From assembly GCA_027579435.1 (NCBI GenBank), contig JANBPK010000004.1:1-51285 (forward strand): DNA of 51,285 nucleotides, written 5' to 3'. Positions within the stretch are counted from its first letter, which is position 1. Each line of letters starts with the position of its first letter. Under the pieces are notes generated by a model. That model ran no database searches. It was not told the DNA's origin and saw only the letters and a list, made by a program, of their open reading frames with translations. The DNA is from Candolleomyces eurysporus. Taxonomy: Eukaryota > Basidiomycota > Agaricomycetes > Agaricales > Psathyrellaceae. Shown here in pieces: positions 21,008 through 32,108 of the stretch. The position numbers were made by a program, and so were the translations under genes.

Positions 21008-23083
21008 TCACAATTTCCTCCACGTCGTGTCAACATGCGAGTTCATATTCGCCATATACGTCTCGAGTTCTGCCTGAGTGGGAGGATGAGATTGAGGTGG
21101 CCTCGAAATAAAGGGGACTTATTTACCTGAGCCTGGTCCATATCCGTCATATGGCCATCGTCGTACTCGTCCTGTGGTACTGGGGGTGAGGCGATGGACA
21201 TGCCACTGAAACTAACTTTCGTAGTGGATGTGTCAGCATCGGGGCTCCTGTATTTCAATCGGGATCAGACCAGAAGATCAGCTTTTGACGGCATAAACAC
21301 CAACCGTAAAGACTCCAGTAATTCTCGCTCTCTTTCGCGATCCACCTCGACGACATAGCTTGTCGGAGGTACGTCATCCGGAACCGCCTCTTCGTCTTCG
21401 GGCACTGCTAGATCTGGTAAATTCACACCATTGACCCTCGGCTTCCCTGCAATACGTCCGCGACGATCGCGAGGCTTCCCTGCAGACAGAAAGCTCGGGG
21501 TTCTGGACTGCAAGGGAGCATTGCTCAACCCTTTGAAAGGTTGGTTTCGAGCGTCAAAGCGGGAAGGAGGGGTTCTGACAAGATGAAGAAGTCCGGTGAC
21601 GGCTGCTTCGCCTGGCGTTGGCTGAGGGGCAGGGGCCGTAAGGGAGAAAGCCACGGACCGTTGACGGCCCTGTGCTGACAGAACAAGAAGCCTAGAGACA
21701 CAGCACCGTGAGTATCGGACAGGATTGAAGAAACAGCAAAAAAGCGCACATTTGCTGGAGACGCGGTTGCTGGTAATTACCGGCCTGTGTATCCTGAAAT
21801 ACATCTTGCCGGTTTGGAAGGGAGAGGCGAACGTGAAGCCTTTGGTACAGTGGATAGACGACTCTATCCCGGAAGGCCCGGAGGGCAATGGTTCGAACAT
21901 CTATTGAAGGCGCGCTGAGCTGGGTAGATGTCGATGATTGAACGTTTTGACGGGTGGGTGAAGTAGCTCTGAGGTGCGTCTTCGGTGTCCGAGAAAGAGA
22001 GGACAGTAATGGATCTGTTTGCAGAGGGAGTAAGACCTGTTCGTTGTCATGAGCGCCCAAAAGCGGAGGTGAGTGAGGGCGATGATCTTACAGCCTCCAC
22101 ATAAGTGAGAATTTGGTCCCAGAAGAAACCCCAAGTCTCAACCACTCGACTGAGCAGTTTCTCGTCGTCCACGTTCATTAATTTGGCGTTGAGGGTAGTC
22201 ATACCGGATGCTATCAACTCGGAGGCATCGTTCTCGAGTTTGACGAGGGCCCTGGGTGGAGAGGAAGAGACTACGGTCTTGATGTGGGCTTTCACAAACC
22301 CGTTGAGATCTTCGCTAATGCCAATTTCAACGGCGGACTCTCTGGCATTTCCAACCTTCGTCACTCACATGTTCAGCTTCAATACTTCCCCATTAAACAA
22401 GGGCAGAACATGGACGTGAAGGGCGCTCCATGGATCTGTTGACGTCGATGCTATATTGACTTGAGACATTCCAGCTGGGTTGGGCAAGGACAAGGAGGAC
22501 ACAGAGGGTGCCGTTGAGGGCTGCGCCGCCAACGCGGATGGTAGATGAGCGAGATTCAAACGGTGCATCTCTCTGGTGACGAGCTTGGAGTCGTATGTCC
22601 GACCATAAGAGGTCTGCAAAGGATTGTACATGAGAACGGATTAGGGGATGTAAGAGCATCGCGTAGGCGACGTACCTTGGACGGCGAGGTATGTGATTTC
22701 GCGGCATTTGCTATACTAGCAGAGTTGGACATGGGTGCCGGTGACGGAGATGTTATGACGGGGGAAGGATGAAGGAGTTGGGATGACTGGCTTTTTACAT
22801 GAGTATTTCCTGTTCCAGACAAGGATGAAGACAGCTTGTCCGCAAGGAAGCCTAGGCGCTTGGAGACGTCTGATGTGGCTGTTGAACCGGTCTTTGCTGG
22901 GGAATCGTGGTCCGTGGTCGTCGATGTTAGGAACCGAGTAGTTGCGGGCGTTGGACGGGGTGTGGCGTCGCTCGAAGTGCGCCGATGGGTGTCAACGCTA
23001 TCCATGGCCGGCGACGAAGCCCTGCTTTGCTTGCTTTCACTGCGGCTGTGTTCATGAGAGCGACGTGAAGAATGCGTCCACAT
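21008..23083 (-). CDS. HbrB/Bit61/PRR5-like TORC2 subunit
   Basis: HbrB-domain protein, the family of yeast Bit61 and animal PRR5/Protor, accessory subunits of TOR complex 2. The N-terminus (MWTHSSRRSHEHSRSESKQS) is disordered and Ser-rich for about 170 residues. The domain follows across several exons: DPWSALHVHVLPLFNGE, EDLNGFVKAHIKTVV, LLSRVVETWGFFWDQILTYV, EAVLLPLQTDPLLSSLSR, VRTIALRAFRDRVVYPLYQR, LQQMLLVLSAQ. The tail is Pro-rich with an acidic patch and ends AELETYMANMNSHVDTTWRK then L and a stop at 21008-21010. The last intron (about 21126-21075) is needed to reach this end. The ATG at 23081-23083 is 104 bp from the divergent QRI7 start, so the promoter is shared. Confidence 0.82.
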
Positions 23084-23186
23084 CTCTGCCGTCGCGAGCG
23101 CTGAACTGAATCGTCGCCGTCGCCACTGGCACGGACATCGACGCGCGAGGCCAGCTTATTTGGCCTTGTAGATCCTGATTGCAACC

Positions 23187-24598
23187 ATGCTTTGCACCCG
23201 ACGAGCAGCGAGTACTCTCCTTCGTTCGACCCGCAGCTTCACTGTGCTTGCCATCGAATCCTCTGCGGACGACACATGCGCAGCAATAGTCACCTCAGAC
23301 AGGAAAATTTTGTCCAATGTCGTCATTAAACAGTTGAGCCTGTGAGTACCAGCCCTCCACTTGGCTACACCCTCATCTCAGTCCAACCCAGCCATGAACA
23401 GTATGGCGGAATAGAACCTATGACCGCAATTCAGGCCCACCAAAGGAACCTGGTATGCCCCCGCCCAGCGTCCTACTCTCATAAAATTCACATTATCTCA
23501 AAGCCATTCGCTGTCACCCGAGCCCTCAAGGAAGCCAACGCTGACATCGTCAAGGACATCGACGGTATTGCGTTCACAAGAGGACCGGGTATGCCCGGAT
23601 GTCTGAGTGTAGGCATGAATGCTTCGAAAACCATGGCTGCTGCGCTGGGGAAACCTCTTGTAGGCGTTCACCACATGGTATGTGTTCTGGCTGCCCCGGT
23701 CAGAAGTGCACTAACAAATTCGCCAGCAAGGGCATGCTCTCACACCCCTGCTCACTTCTGAAGAGCAGAATATGCCTCAGTTTCCATTCCTGACGCTCCT
23801 TGTCTCTGGTGGCCACACTCTCCTGCTACTCGCCGAGAGTCCGGTTAAATTCAAGATCCTCGTAGACACTGTCGATCAGGCTGTTGGGCGAGTTATCGAC
23901 AAGGTCTCTGCCCTCCTCGAGATACCTTGGACACCATTAGGCCCCGGAGATGCCTTGGAAAAGTACTGTGAAGCTGTCCAAGAAACCGAACTGCTTCACC
24001 TAGGCGACTCCATCATGCATGGAAGAAAGGACTTCTCATTCTCGGGCCTCCATTCGCAGGTCGAACGGTATCTTCATTCTCACGGAGGTATCCAAAACTT
24101 AGACGATGCCCACAGGAGGGCTCTAGCCTTCTCTTTCCAGTATAATGCTTTTGCTCAGCTGGAAGACAAAATCCATATAGCATTGAAGTGGTGCGAGCGA
24201 CAGAGCATCCACGTCAACCATCTTGTTGTGAGCGGAGGGGTAGCAAGTAATCATTATCTTCGACAGCGGTACGATGATCACAGACTTTTTTTTATGGCGA
24301 TAACCCTGACGGTAGCAACACTTTAGGCTGGCAAAGTGCGTCAAAGAGTTTGATCCACAGAGGTCCATTGGACTAGTGTTTCCACCACCAAAATATTGCA
24401 CTGGTATGCTGTTTTTTGCCCACTGATTTCACATTGACACACTCATCTCTCTTCTTTTCAGATAACGCTGTGATGATTGCCTGGGCATCTATGCCTAGGT
24501 TTTTGGCAAAGGAGTACGATGACTATGGTATAAATTTGAAGGCAAAATGGAGTATCGAGGAGCTAGCGGACCCGGACTCAGTGAACCCTATTAGCTAG
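23187..24598 (+). CDS. QRI7: Mitochondrial tRNA N6-threonylcarbamoyladenosine transferase (QRI7/OSGEPL1, TsaD family)
   Basis: Transfers the threonylcarbamoyl group to A37 of ANN-decoding mitochondrial tRNAs. Begins MLCTRRAASTLLRSTRSFTV, a typical mitochondrial presequence, then LAIESSADDTCAAIV, the TsaD/Kae1 nucleotide-fold start. Further landmarks: EQYGGIEPMTAIQAHQRN; GIAFTRGPGMPGCLSVGMNA; the metal-binding HHMQGHALTPLL (split by an intron at about 23678-23726); FLTLLVSGGHTLLLLAESP; DNAVMIAWASMPRFLAKEYD. The product ends SVNPIS. Introns are short GT-AG. Divergent from the HbrB-like gene, followed by RDH54 on the same strand. Confidence 0.93.
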
Positions 24599-24829
24599 AG
24601 TACATTTAGTATGATTTTTGACTTATTATTAGTAGATTGATTATAGAGTGAATTCCAGGTCATGCTAACTGAGTGGTGAATGCCGGTGGACGAAGACATG
24701 GACACGCGTAATTAGACCGTGACACCGACGCGTTTGTCACATCACGCGACTCTGTTTATTGGCGCGTCAGGTCGTGTCACAACCTTAAAGCCAGCTTTAT
24801 CCTCTTCACGTCAGCCTATCCCACTTCTA

Positions 24830-27800
24830 ATGCCACCTTTTGCTAATGTTATACCCACGAAGAGGAAGAACGACGATGAACTGGAGAGTTCAACTCGAAA
24901 GCGCCCCTCTTTAGCCCACAACTCTCACAACGTCCGCCAGGAAATCTGGATGGTACAATGGTATGCACACCCAGGACTGCAGTTGTTCGAAATCTGACCT
25001 CGTGGAAGGCGCAATCCCCAGGGTAGAAAGCACAAGACATGGGAAGGGGATGCTGTACTCGTTCGCGAGAGTGACGGGAAGTCGACGTTATATGAAAGCG
25101 ATGGCCGAATGTGAGTGTCCTGGTTGAATTCGGTTGGGGACCAGCTGTAATTCTTGCCGCAGTATTGGGACAGGGCATCTAGATATGCCGTTCTCTGAGG
25201 GAACGAATATTCAGTTCTGCTCGAAAGATATTGAGTTCGACTGCCCGGTAGAGAAGCAGGACTTTCTCTCTGGAGCGTGTTTTGGCAAGGCATCAACGAA
25301 TTTCCAGGCACCACCTCCACCTCGTGTCTCTGTTGTTAAGAAGAAATTCGTTTCTCCTGCTACGAATTCCGCCCTTTCATTGTCAAGTAGCTCTCGTCCA
25401 CCAAGAGCTGCACTCCAGGACGCGAATATAACGGTTATGGCTCCGGTGGAAGAGGACGATTCCTCGAGCAAGCTACAGGAGTCCCATTGGAGGGTTAATT
25501 GGTATTTAGTAGTTCCAATGTCAGCGAACGGGATGAGACTGATATAATTGCAGGCGAAAACAGCAGACCAAGAAGCACAAGACATGGGACGGCGATGCAT
25601 ACATCTCATTCGTGTCTGGCCAAATAAAAATGGTTTCAGACACTGGCAAACCGTGCGTATCGCTCAATGACCTCTGTAACTCTTCTCTCACCCGAATCTC
25701 TGTGCAGGATGGGCTCATTAGCCTGGAAAGGCGAGAGACCTCATTCTGGACTTCTACTTCATATTNGGGGGGAAGGAAGTCGAACTGGACAACAAGATAG
25801 CTGCAGCTCAGGTACCAGGGCTCAACGGACAGTCTGCTGCAAACGATGACCCGGTGATAGAAGTTGAAGAAACCACAGCTCAGGCTAGAGTGCCTTCGAA
25901 GTTTGTGGGTGTTGCAGCCTCGTCATTCTATGCAGCAGCCAAACCGAAACCGAAGGGTCCTCTGTGCGTGCATCCAATCCTATACGGTATTACCAACTCC
26001 TAATGGTATCCATAGGCATGACCCTGATGCACCTGGCGCTGTTGTCATGAAGGCTCCCAACAAGACACACATGCAACGGTATAACAAACAGTAAGATTTT
26101 CTCTCCCTGAAGCATACCCAGTCATTGAGTTTCTTCTCTTCGAGGAACCTTCCCGTGGTGCCTGTTGTATTAGACCCAATCCTTTCGCGGAAAATGCGGG
26201 AGCATCAGATTGAGGGTACGGGTGTCCTGCCACAGAAGACTGAACAATCTTCTCACCTACGCTCGCATCCAGGCGTGAAGTTTATGTACGAATGTGTAAT
26301 GGGTCTGCGAAAGCATGAAGGCAACGGTTGCATTCTTGCGGACGAAATGTAAGTAGTTTCATCCGGTGGCGTCAATCAGCTTTGACAACAAGGTCCGAAC
26401 ATTAGGGGATTGGGGAAAACGCTACAGGTAGCTGTTCTCGTACTTTCTGCACGAGTCCTGATCTAATCTTGTTTTAGACAATAGGCCTCATATGGACTCT
26501 CCTTAGTGAGTACCACCAAGAGTCTCAGCGGCTCGCTTCTCAATGCTACGGATCTTTCAATAGGACAAAATCCGTATGCTGGTCCTATCCCAGCTGCTAG
26601 GAAGGTTCTCATCGTTTGCCCGGTTTCTCTCATAACGGTTGAGTTTTCCTTTCTCTGAAAAAGTCCTAACAATGCCTTACACGAACTTAGAATTGGAAGT
26701 CCGAATTTTACAAATGGCTCGGAAAAGATCGCATCGGCGTTACAGCTTGCGACAGCGACAAAGTCAATATTGAGGCATTCTTTTACAAGTATGGGTTTTG
26801 TATAATCATTAATTTTGAGATGGGCTCTGACTTCGTCGCTTCGGCATTCTTGAACCAGCAAAAATCACCACGTCTTAATTATCGGATATGAACGCCTACG
26901 GACGATAATGTATGTTGTCTCATTCTCCTCTACCCGAGCTCAGGCCTGATCATCTTGAAGTGATAAAGTGTCGAGTGCCGTGTATGTCCGTTTTCGTACG
27001 CGAACGCCACCAACCGTGTCCAGATCTAACTCGCCTCAGTCCTCCAGTTGACCTTATTGTATGTGACGAAGGCAAGGTTTTAATATCCTTTAGCTGGTGT
27101 AAGACTGACAGTACCATTTTCAGGGCACAGGCTAAAATCTGCCAACAACAAGACGGCGACGATGTTCCAGTCTTTGCGCACTCGTCGTAGAATCATTTTA
27201 TCAGGAACACCCATTCAGAATGACCTTAGCGAATTCCATGCCATGGTATGTATAAAATTCATTGGTGTTGTCGAGGATATATGCGAGCTCAATTCGGCAG
27301 ACCGAGTTTTGTAATCCAGGTTTGCTAGGTATAGCCACTGTCCGTGACAGAGGGTGGCCGTAGCTGACACAACGATAACAGATGAATACGCAACATTTCG
27401 CCGCATCTTTGAGAATCCCATTCTTAAAAGTCGTGCACCTGGAGCTACTGCCAAGGAGATAGAAATTGGAGAGGCTCGGACAGAAGAGGTAGCTAATCTT
27501 TTTTTCCACTCTGTATCGCTAATTGTGATGCCCCGCAGCTTCTGAAGATAGCGAATAGCTTTGTCCTCCGTCGTGATGCTTCATTGCTTCGGAAGCATCT
27601 TCCTCCAAAGCGTATGTCTCCCAGTCAGTGCTTTCGGCCGTTACGTTCTTAACACACCCTTTAGACGAATATGTCGTTTTTGTGACCCCGACTACTCTGC
27701 AGGTGTCCATGTTCTCGGCAATTCTCAGTCCGGACAGGTTGGATGACCTGACACGAGGATCGACGGCAGATGCTCTGGCATTGATTAACATTCTTACCAA

Positions 27801-29611
27801 AATCTGCAACAGCCCTGTCTTACTCAAAGCTACAGCAGATAGTGCGAAAACAAAGTCGGGTGATGGGCCAGGACCGGCGGTTCTCAGAAGGGCTGGTGTT
27901 CAAGAGTCTCTCAAAATGATTCCTGCGGGAGTTGAAGTTGGCGACATGCACTTGAGTGGTTTGTGTCACTTCAACTGTGAATCAATGCTTGTGTAACCGT
28001 TCCGTTCATAGGGAAGCTCATTGCTTTACAAAGAATGTTAGCGGACATTAGAGAGGTATGTCGCGTTCTTGTTCTCCTTTATGGAAATGCTTAACCTTAT
28101 TTGAATAGAACACGGAAGAGAAATGCGTACTCGTTTCTCATTATACCTCAACACTCGGTATTTTAGAAGCCTTCTGTCGCAAGAAGAACTACTCGTACTT
28201 CCGACTTGATGGGTAAGCGTGAATTATTTAAGCAGGACGTACTTGACATTCTTCAAAGGCAAACCCCACAACAAAAGCGGCAGGAATACGTGAACAATTT
28301 CAATAAATCGTCACAGAGAGGCGGCTGTAAGTGGATTCTCCAGATGCAAGCTCAATCCAACGGTCCTTAACTCGCCTTTAGTTATCTTCCTCCTTAGCTC
28401 CAAGGCTGGTGGTGTTGGAATCAACTTGATTGGTACAGAGTTTCAGTTATAATGCCACAGCTGTCTGACCGTTACCACAGGTGGATCCCGGCTCTTTCTC
28501 ATTGACTCTGACTGGAATCCTAGGTGACTGTCCCTCCCGTCATACCTTGATCGCACTTACCAACTCTTCTTCTAGTCATGACCTCCAATCTATGGCCAGG
28601 TGTCACCGGTTAGCTGGTTCACCTCTCTATCCCTTCGGTAGACTGATTCGTTCGATCTTAGAGATGGGCAAAAGAAACCTGTTTTCATCTACCGACTCAT
28701 TACGGCGGGAACTATTGATGGTATGTGCACCAACCTGGTGACAACATTTTGCTGAAACCATTGCTAGAGAAAATCTTTCAGCGACAAGTGACGAAGCTAG
28801 GTTTAAGTTCATGTAAGTAATTCCTTCGCGCTTTGGTAGCGCAGTCTTCTGATAAATCTACAGCGGTTATTGGCTCGGTACGCGGCTTGTTTCTTGTTTC
28901 TCTTCAGCCAAGCCGACCGCCTTGTAGGAATCGAACGCTTCCAAAACGGACTCGTTTTCACAGAAAGATGTGGGTCCCAGCCACCTTGAACTCGTATAGC
29001 GATTTAACTCATCAGGAACCTTGCAGCTTCGAGATATCTTCCGCATCGACTCTGCCACAGGGTGCAACACTCATGAATTGATTGGCTGCAACTGCGACGG
29101 AACGAAGCCACCGACGAGCCCAGGGTCTGGAAGGGCCGCTCCTCCTCGGCCTGGAAAGCCTCTTAATCGAGGATTCATGTCTGCTTCTTCTATTAACCTT
29201 GAAGACACGTTCGTTGACCAAGAGGTACGTCTTACTTCGAGCAGAGGAGAGGGGCCAGTTCCTTACTTGTTTCTATAGTACATGGAGACCAAGAAAGCAG
29301 AGCTTGCGTCGCTGGGCGAATGGAAGCACATCAATTGCTTGAAACCGACAGCAACTGATGAAGTGCTGGACGACGTGCTCAGAGCTGTATTGCATGACTG
29401 CGGGCCTAAACCGAAGTCGTTCTCGTCCATTCAGGGGGAATCAACGATGAGTAGGCTTCTTCAAGCCACCGACATAGAGAACATTCAGGCGATGGACCGG
29501 GTCCTGAGTGTAGGAGACGTCCCAAGTGGAACGGTTTCCTTCCTCTTCGAGAAAGGCGGCCAGACCACGGATGTACAAGAAAACGGGACAGAAGCAGACG
29601 ATGATGCATAG
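24830..29611 (+). CDS. RDH54: RDH54/TID1 (RAD54B-like) Swi2/Snf2 DNA translocase
   Basis: Swi2/Snf2 ATPase of homologous recombination that works with Rad51/Dmc1 on duplex DNA; nuclear. The N-terminus has two copies of a short module, [16 protein letters not shown] (about 25010) and [16 protein letters not shown] (about 25555), matching the DUF2439-like motif of yeast Rdh54. Helicase motifs: CILADEMGLGKTLQT (motif I, split by an intron at about 26349-26405), [18 protein letters not shown] (motif II, split by a GC-AG intron at 27072-27123), [16 protein letters not shown] (III), [14 protein letters not shown] (IV), [20 protein letters not shown] (V) and [13 protein letters not shown] (VI region). 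The C-terminal half ends with a Cys/His cluster, [11 protein letters not shown], as in RAD54 relatives. About twenty introns. Omitting the N at 25766 keeps LLLHIGGKEVEL in frame. Confidence 0.93.
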
Positions 29612-29929
29612 ACTACATATAGTTAATAATTATGATTTGTTTCTCTTATCATGGATGCGCAATTGCAAGGGGTTAAGCCTCCTTTGCTGCTGATTGAGAC
29701 TTAGATAGTATCCAATCCGGGCATCCAGGCATCTATAGCCATTGATTCTTAGACGATGAAGCCGCTGAGACACTTGGAGAGCGCCCACGCACTCTTGTCC
29801 CTTTGACGGGACGGGAGGTCAATTCGACGACGTACGTCTGCATTCCTCATGACGCAGGAGAGTCGGTTAGTCTACTGTACATGTCCGTCGGTTACTATGA
29901 GATATGGGACAGTTGCATTGTCCCATATA
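29612..29929. other. Intergenic upstream of the tRNA, ending in a perfect inverted repeat
   Basis: No coding frame was seen. It includes the RDH54 3' UTR. Its last 30 bases form the inverted repeat listed separately. Confidence 0.6.
29902..29928. repeat. Perfect 10-bp inverted repeat next to the tRNA
   Basis: ATATGGGACA at 29902-29911 is exactly mirrored by TGTCCCATAT at 29919-29928, with a 7-nt loop (GTTGCAT). It ends one base before the tRNA 5' end at 29930. It could form a hairpin in the pre-tRNA leader, be a protein-binding palindrome, or be a leftover of an insertion. Confidence 0.8.
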
Positions 29930-30029
29930 GTCACTTTGCCGGAGTGGTTAACGGGATCGCCTGCTATTGCCCCCGGGCTAGCCTAGCGGTTGCTCTTTGA
30001 GCGCGTGTGTTCGAATCGCACAGGTGACG
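29930..30029 (+). tRNA. tRNA-Ser(GCU) with an 18-nt intron
   Basis: Full cloverleaf. Acceptor stem GTCACTT (29930-29936) pairs with AGGTGAC (30022-30028), with discriminator G at 30029. D-stem is CCG/CGG. Anticodon stem ATCGC (29956-29960) pairs with GCGGT (29986-29990). The loop is CT-GCT-A, an 18-nt intron at 29967-29984, then A; the anticodon GCT is at 29963-29965. The long variable arm GCTC-TTT-GAGC is typical of tRNA-Ser. The T-arm GTGTG/CGCAC encloses TTCGAAT, giving a good B box at 30009-30017. A run of six T follows from 30031, a Pol III terminator. The intron sits after position 37, the usual place, and contains TAGC, which can pair with part of the anticodon loop. Confidence 0.92.
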
Positions 30030-30030
30030 C

Positions 30031-30036
30031 TTTTTT
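30031..30036 (+). terminator. RNA polymerase III terminator of the tRNA gene
   Basis: Run of six T starting two bases after the tRNA discriminator base. Confidence 0.85.
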
Positions 30037-30118
30037 GCTCCTTTTTCTCTCTAAGCGCGTGTCGCGTTTGGTTACCAATTGCGGTTTACTGTCGCTGGTA
30101 ACGCGTTTTCTTCACACC

Positions 30119-31572
30119 ATGAGCACCAACAAGTACGCCAATTTACCTGACATTGTCAGCTCAGTCTTTTCTCAACATAGACTACCCAAAGTTAACCAAG
30201 GTTTATCTAGGATACGGCGCCCGATGTCTACGAAACGGAGGATACCTTTCCGTCGTCAAACACTGCAGTAAGAACCTCCCGGCCTCAGTTTGGGATATAC
30301 TAACCATCCAACTAGAACGCAGACGATGACGAAGACGAAACCTTGTCCCGTCCCAGCGGCAGAGCCCGACAAGAGACCAGTGACAAACAGGAGCTGGACG
30401 TGAGCTCCTTGATTAGTCCAGAGGATGCCAGCCGGAAATTCAGGAAAGCTGAGAGGAAACGAGGCAAGAACAATCGTCTGCTACTGAGAAACTGGAAAAT
30501 AACCGTTGCTATCAGACAGAATACGTGCGATCTACGCTTATCCAGACTCGGATGGCCCGTCCTCCCCCGTCGATGATGCACCGACAGCTCTTCCCCTGTC
30601 CCAGCGACTTAGGGCACTGCAAGCGGAGCTTGCCTCGCTAGAGAGCGAGCTTGCAGACCCGACGAATCCTTTGATACAGCGGGAGAGGGAGGAGTTGAAC
30701 GTGGATCCTGGGGAGCTGATTCGTGGTTTGGTCGATGTGAGGAGTCGGCTGGACAAGATCGTGAGGGAGAAGGAGGGGCGAGCCCGATTAGTGGATAATC
30801 TTGTCCATGCAGGTGGAGGAAAAGGAGGCACGGATACCTCGAAACAGCCCGCGGAAGAGAAGGAGAAGGCGAAACCTGCACCAGCCCAGTCCGCCGTTCA
30901 AAGCTTGGTGGATGTGGATCGAAGAGTGGAAGAGCTGGAAAGAGTGGTTGGGTCATCGAATGCGAGTTTGGACGAGGTGTGCATGTTTCTTTCAAACTGC
31001 TACAGGCCATCCATCTGACGGCGAGATATGCTCAGAGCTCACCCCTACCACCGCCTCTGTTACCTTTGGTTACCAAGCTATACAGCCAACTGGCGTTGCT
31101 CACTCAGCCACGGCATCTTGACTCCATTTCCCGACGACTTAAACTCTTGTTATCTGATTTGGAGCGTGCATCAGTGGCTCAGCAGCAACACCGGCGGCAA
31201 AGTTCTCAAGGGAATGCAGATAATCTCGCGTCTACCTCCGCTAACCACGAACAACTATTGATCATCGTCAACCGGATCGCCCCCTCTCTGCCTCAGATAC
31301 CTCATATTCTCACTCGGTTACGTACCCTGTCGACACTGCACTCGGCTGCCGGAGAATTCCAAGATACCCTGAAGGATTTGGAGCAAGAGCAAAGGAAAGT
31401 GCATGCCGCACTCCAGGAGCTACAGCAGGCGGTGGAGACGGTGGAGGAGAGTCTCGAAAGCAACAAGAGTGTGGTAAAGGGGAATGTGCAGGGGTTAGAC
31501 GGGAGGGTAAATGACTTGCTGAAGAGGCTGGAGGATGTGAGAAGGGATAGCCAGCTCCAGAGCTCAACTTAG
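30119..31572 (+). CDS. Dynamitin (dynactin p50 subunit)
   Basis: Subunit 2 of dynactin, the dynein activator on microtubules. The N-terminus is diagnostic after splicing: MSTNKYANLPDI, intron, DTAPDVYETEDTFPSSNTA, intron, NADDDEDETL. The rest is predicted coiled coil: LSQRLRALQAELASLESELA, VDVRSRLDKIVREKEGR, VDVDRRVEELERVV, HILTRLRTLSTLHSAAGEFQ, ALQELQQAVETVEESLESNK, DGRVNDLLKRLEDVRRDSQL. The stop is at 31570-31572. About four introns, including one in the middle at 30978-31040 or so. It starts 90 bp after the tRNA, so its promoter overlaps or lies close to the tRNA gene. Confidence 0.9.
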
Positions 31573-32108
31573 CGTTCTGTTTGGGTTGGGATTTGTTCTG
31601 GGATTGAGCGGATATCGTGTAGTAATTACGACGCGCCTTGTCTGAATCTTTCCTGATCTTCCATGCAAAATGCCTTGTACCTGCGAATGGGTGACTGAGC
31701 TGATCAGTGAGCCTCGGGATTGCCTTGTTTGGAAGCGTTTGTTCCAAACATGTTCCCAGCCGTTCTTCAGGGTACAAACACATTTCCTTTTTCGACTTTC
31801 CAAGGACAAACGATCCACTTGGTTTGGAAGCACCCTTTGAATCGATGGGTCAAGTTTCAGGTTTTCACAGCAGCATCCCGTTGCCGCTCTTGCTCGGACG
31901 AAAGTACAAGGAAATGCGGGTCTTTGGCTACTGCTTTAAAGCCAGACTCTGGGCCGAGCAGACCCCCCAGCATCCTTTCGTTCACAGTCCAGTCAAGTAG
32001 GCCCCCTGCCTTCCTCTTGAGTGAGGACCGGTCCTCGCCCCTTTCCCTCGCCTCGTTTGCTCCCCCTTCCGTATTTAATTCCCCCGACGATCTTAGTGGC
32101 TATCAGAC
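31573..32108. other. Intergenic upstream of the STE3 receptor
   Basis: 536 bp between two plus-strand genes. I scanned for short frames ending in a Cys-aliphatic-aliphatic-X pheromone-precursor tail and found none. A few ACAAA-type motifs occur (31775, 31806), which resemble HMG-box sites only weakly. Open frames here look like chance. Confidence 0.55.
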
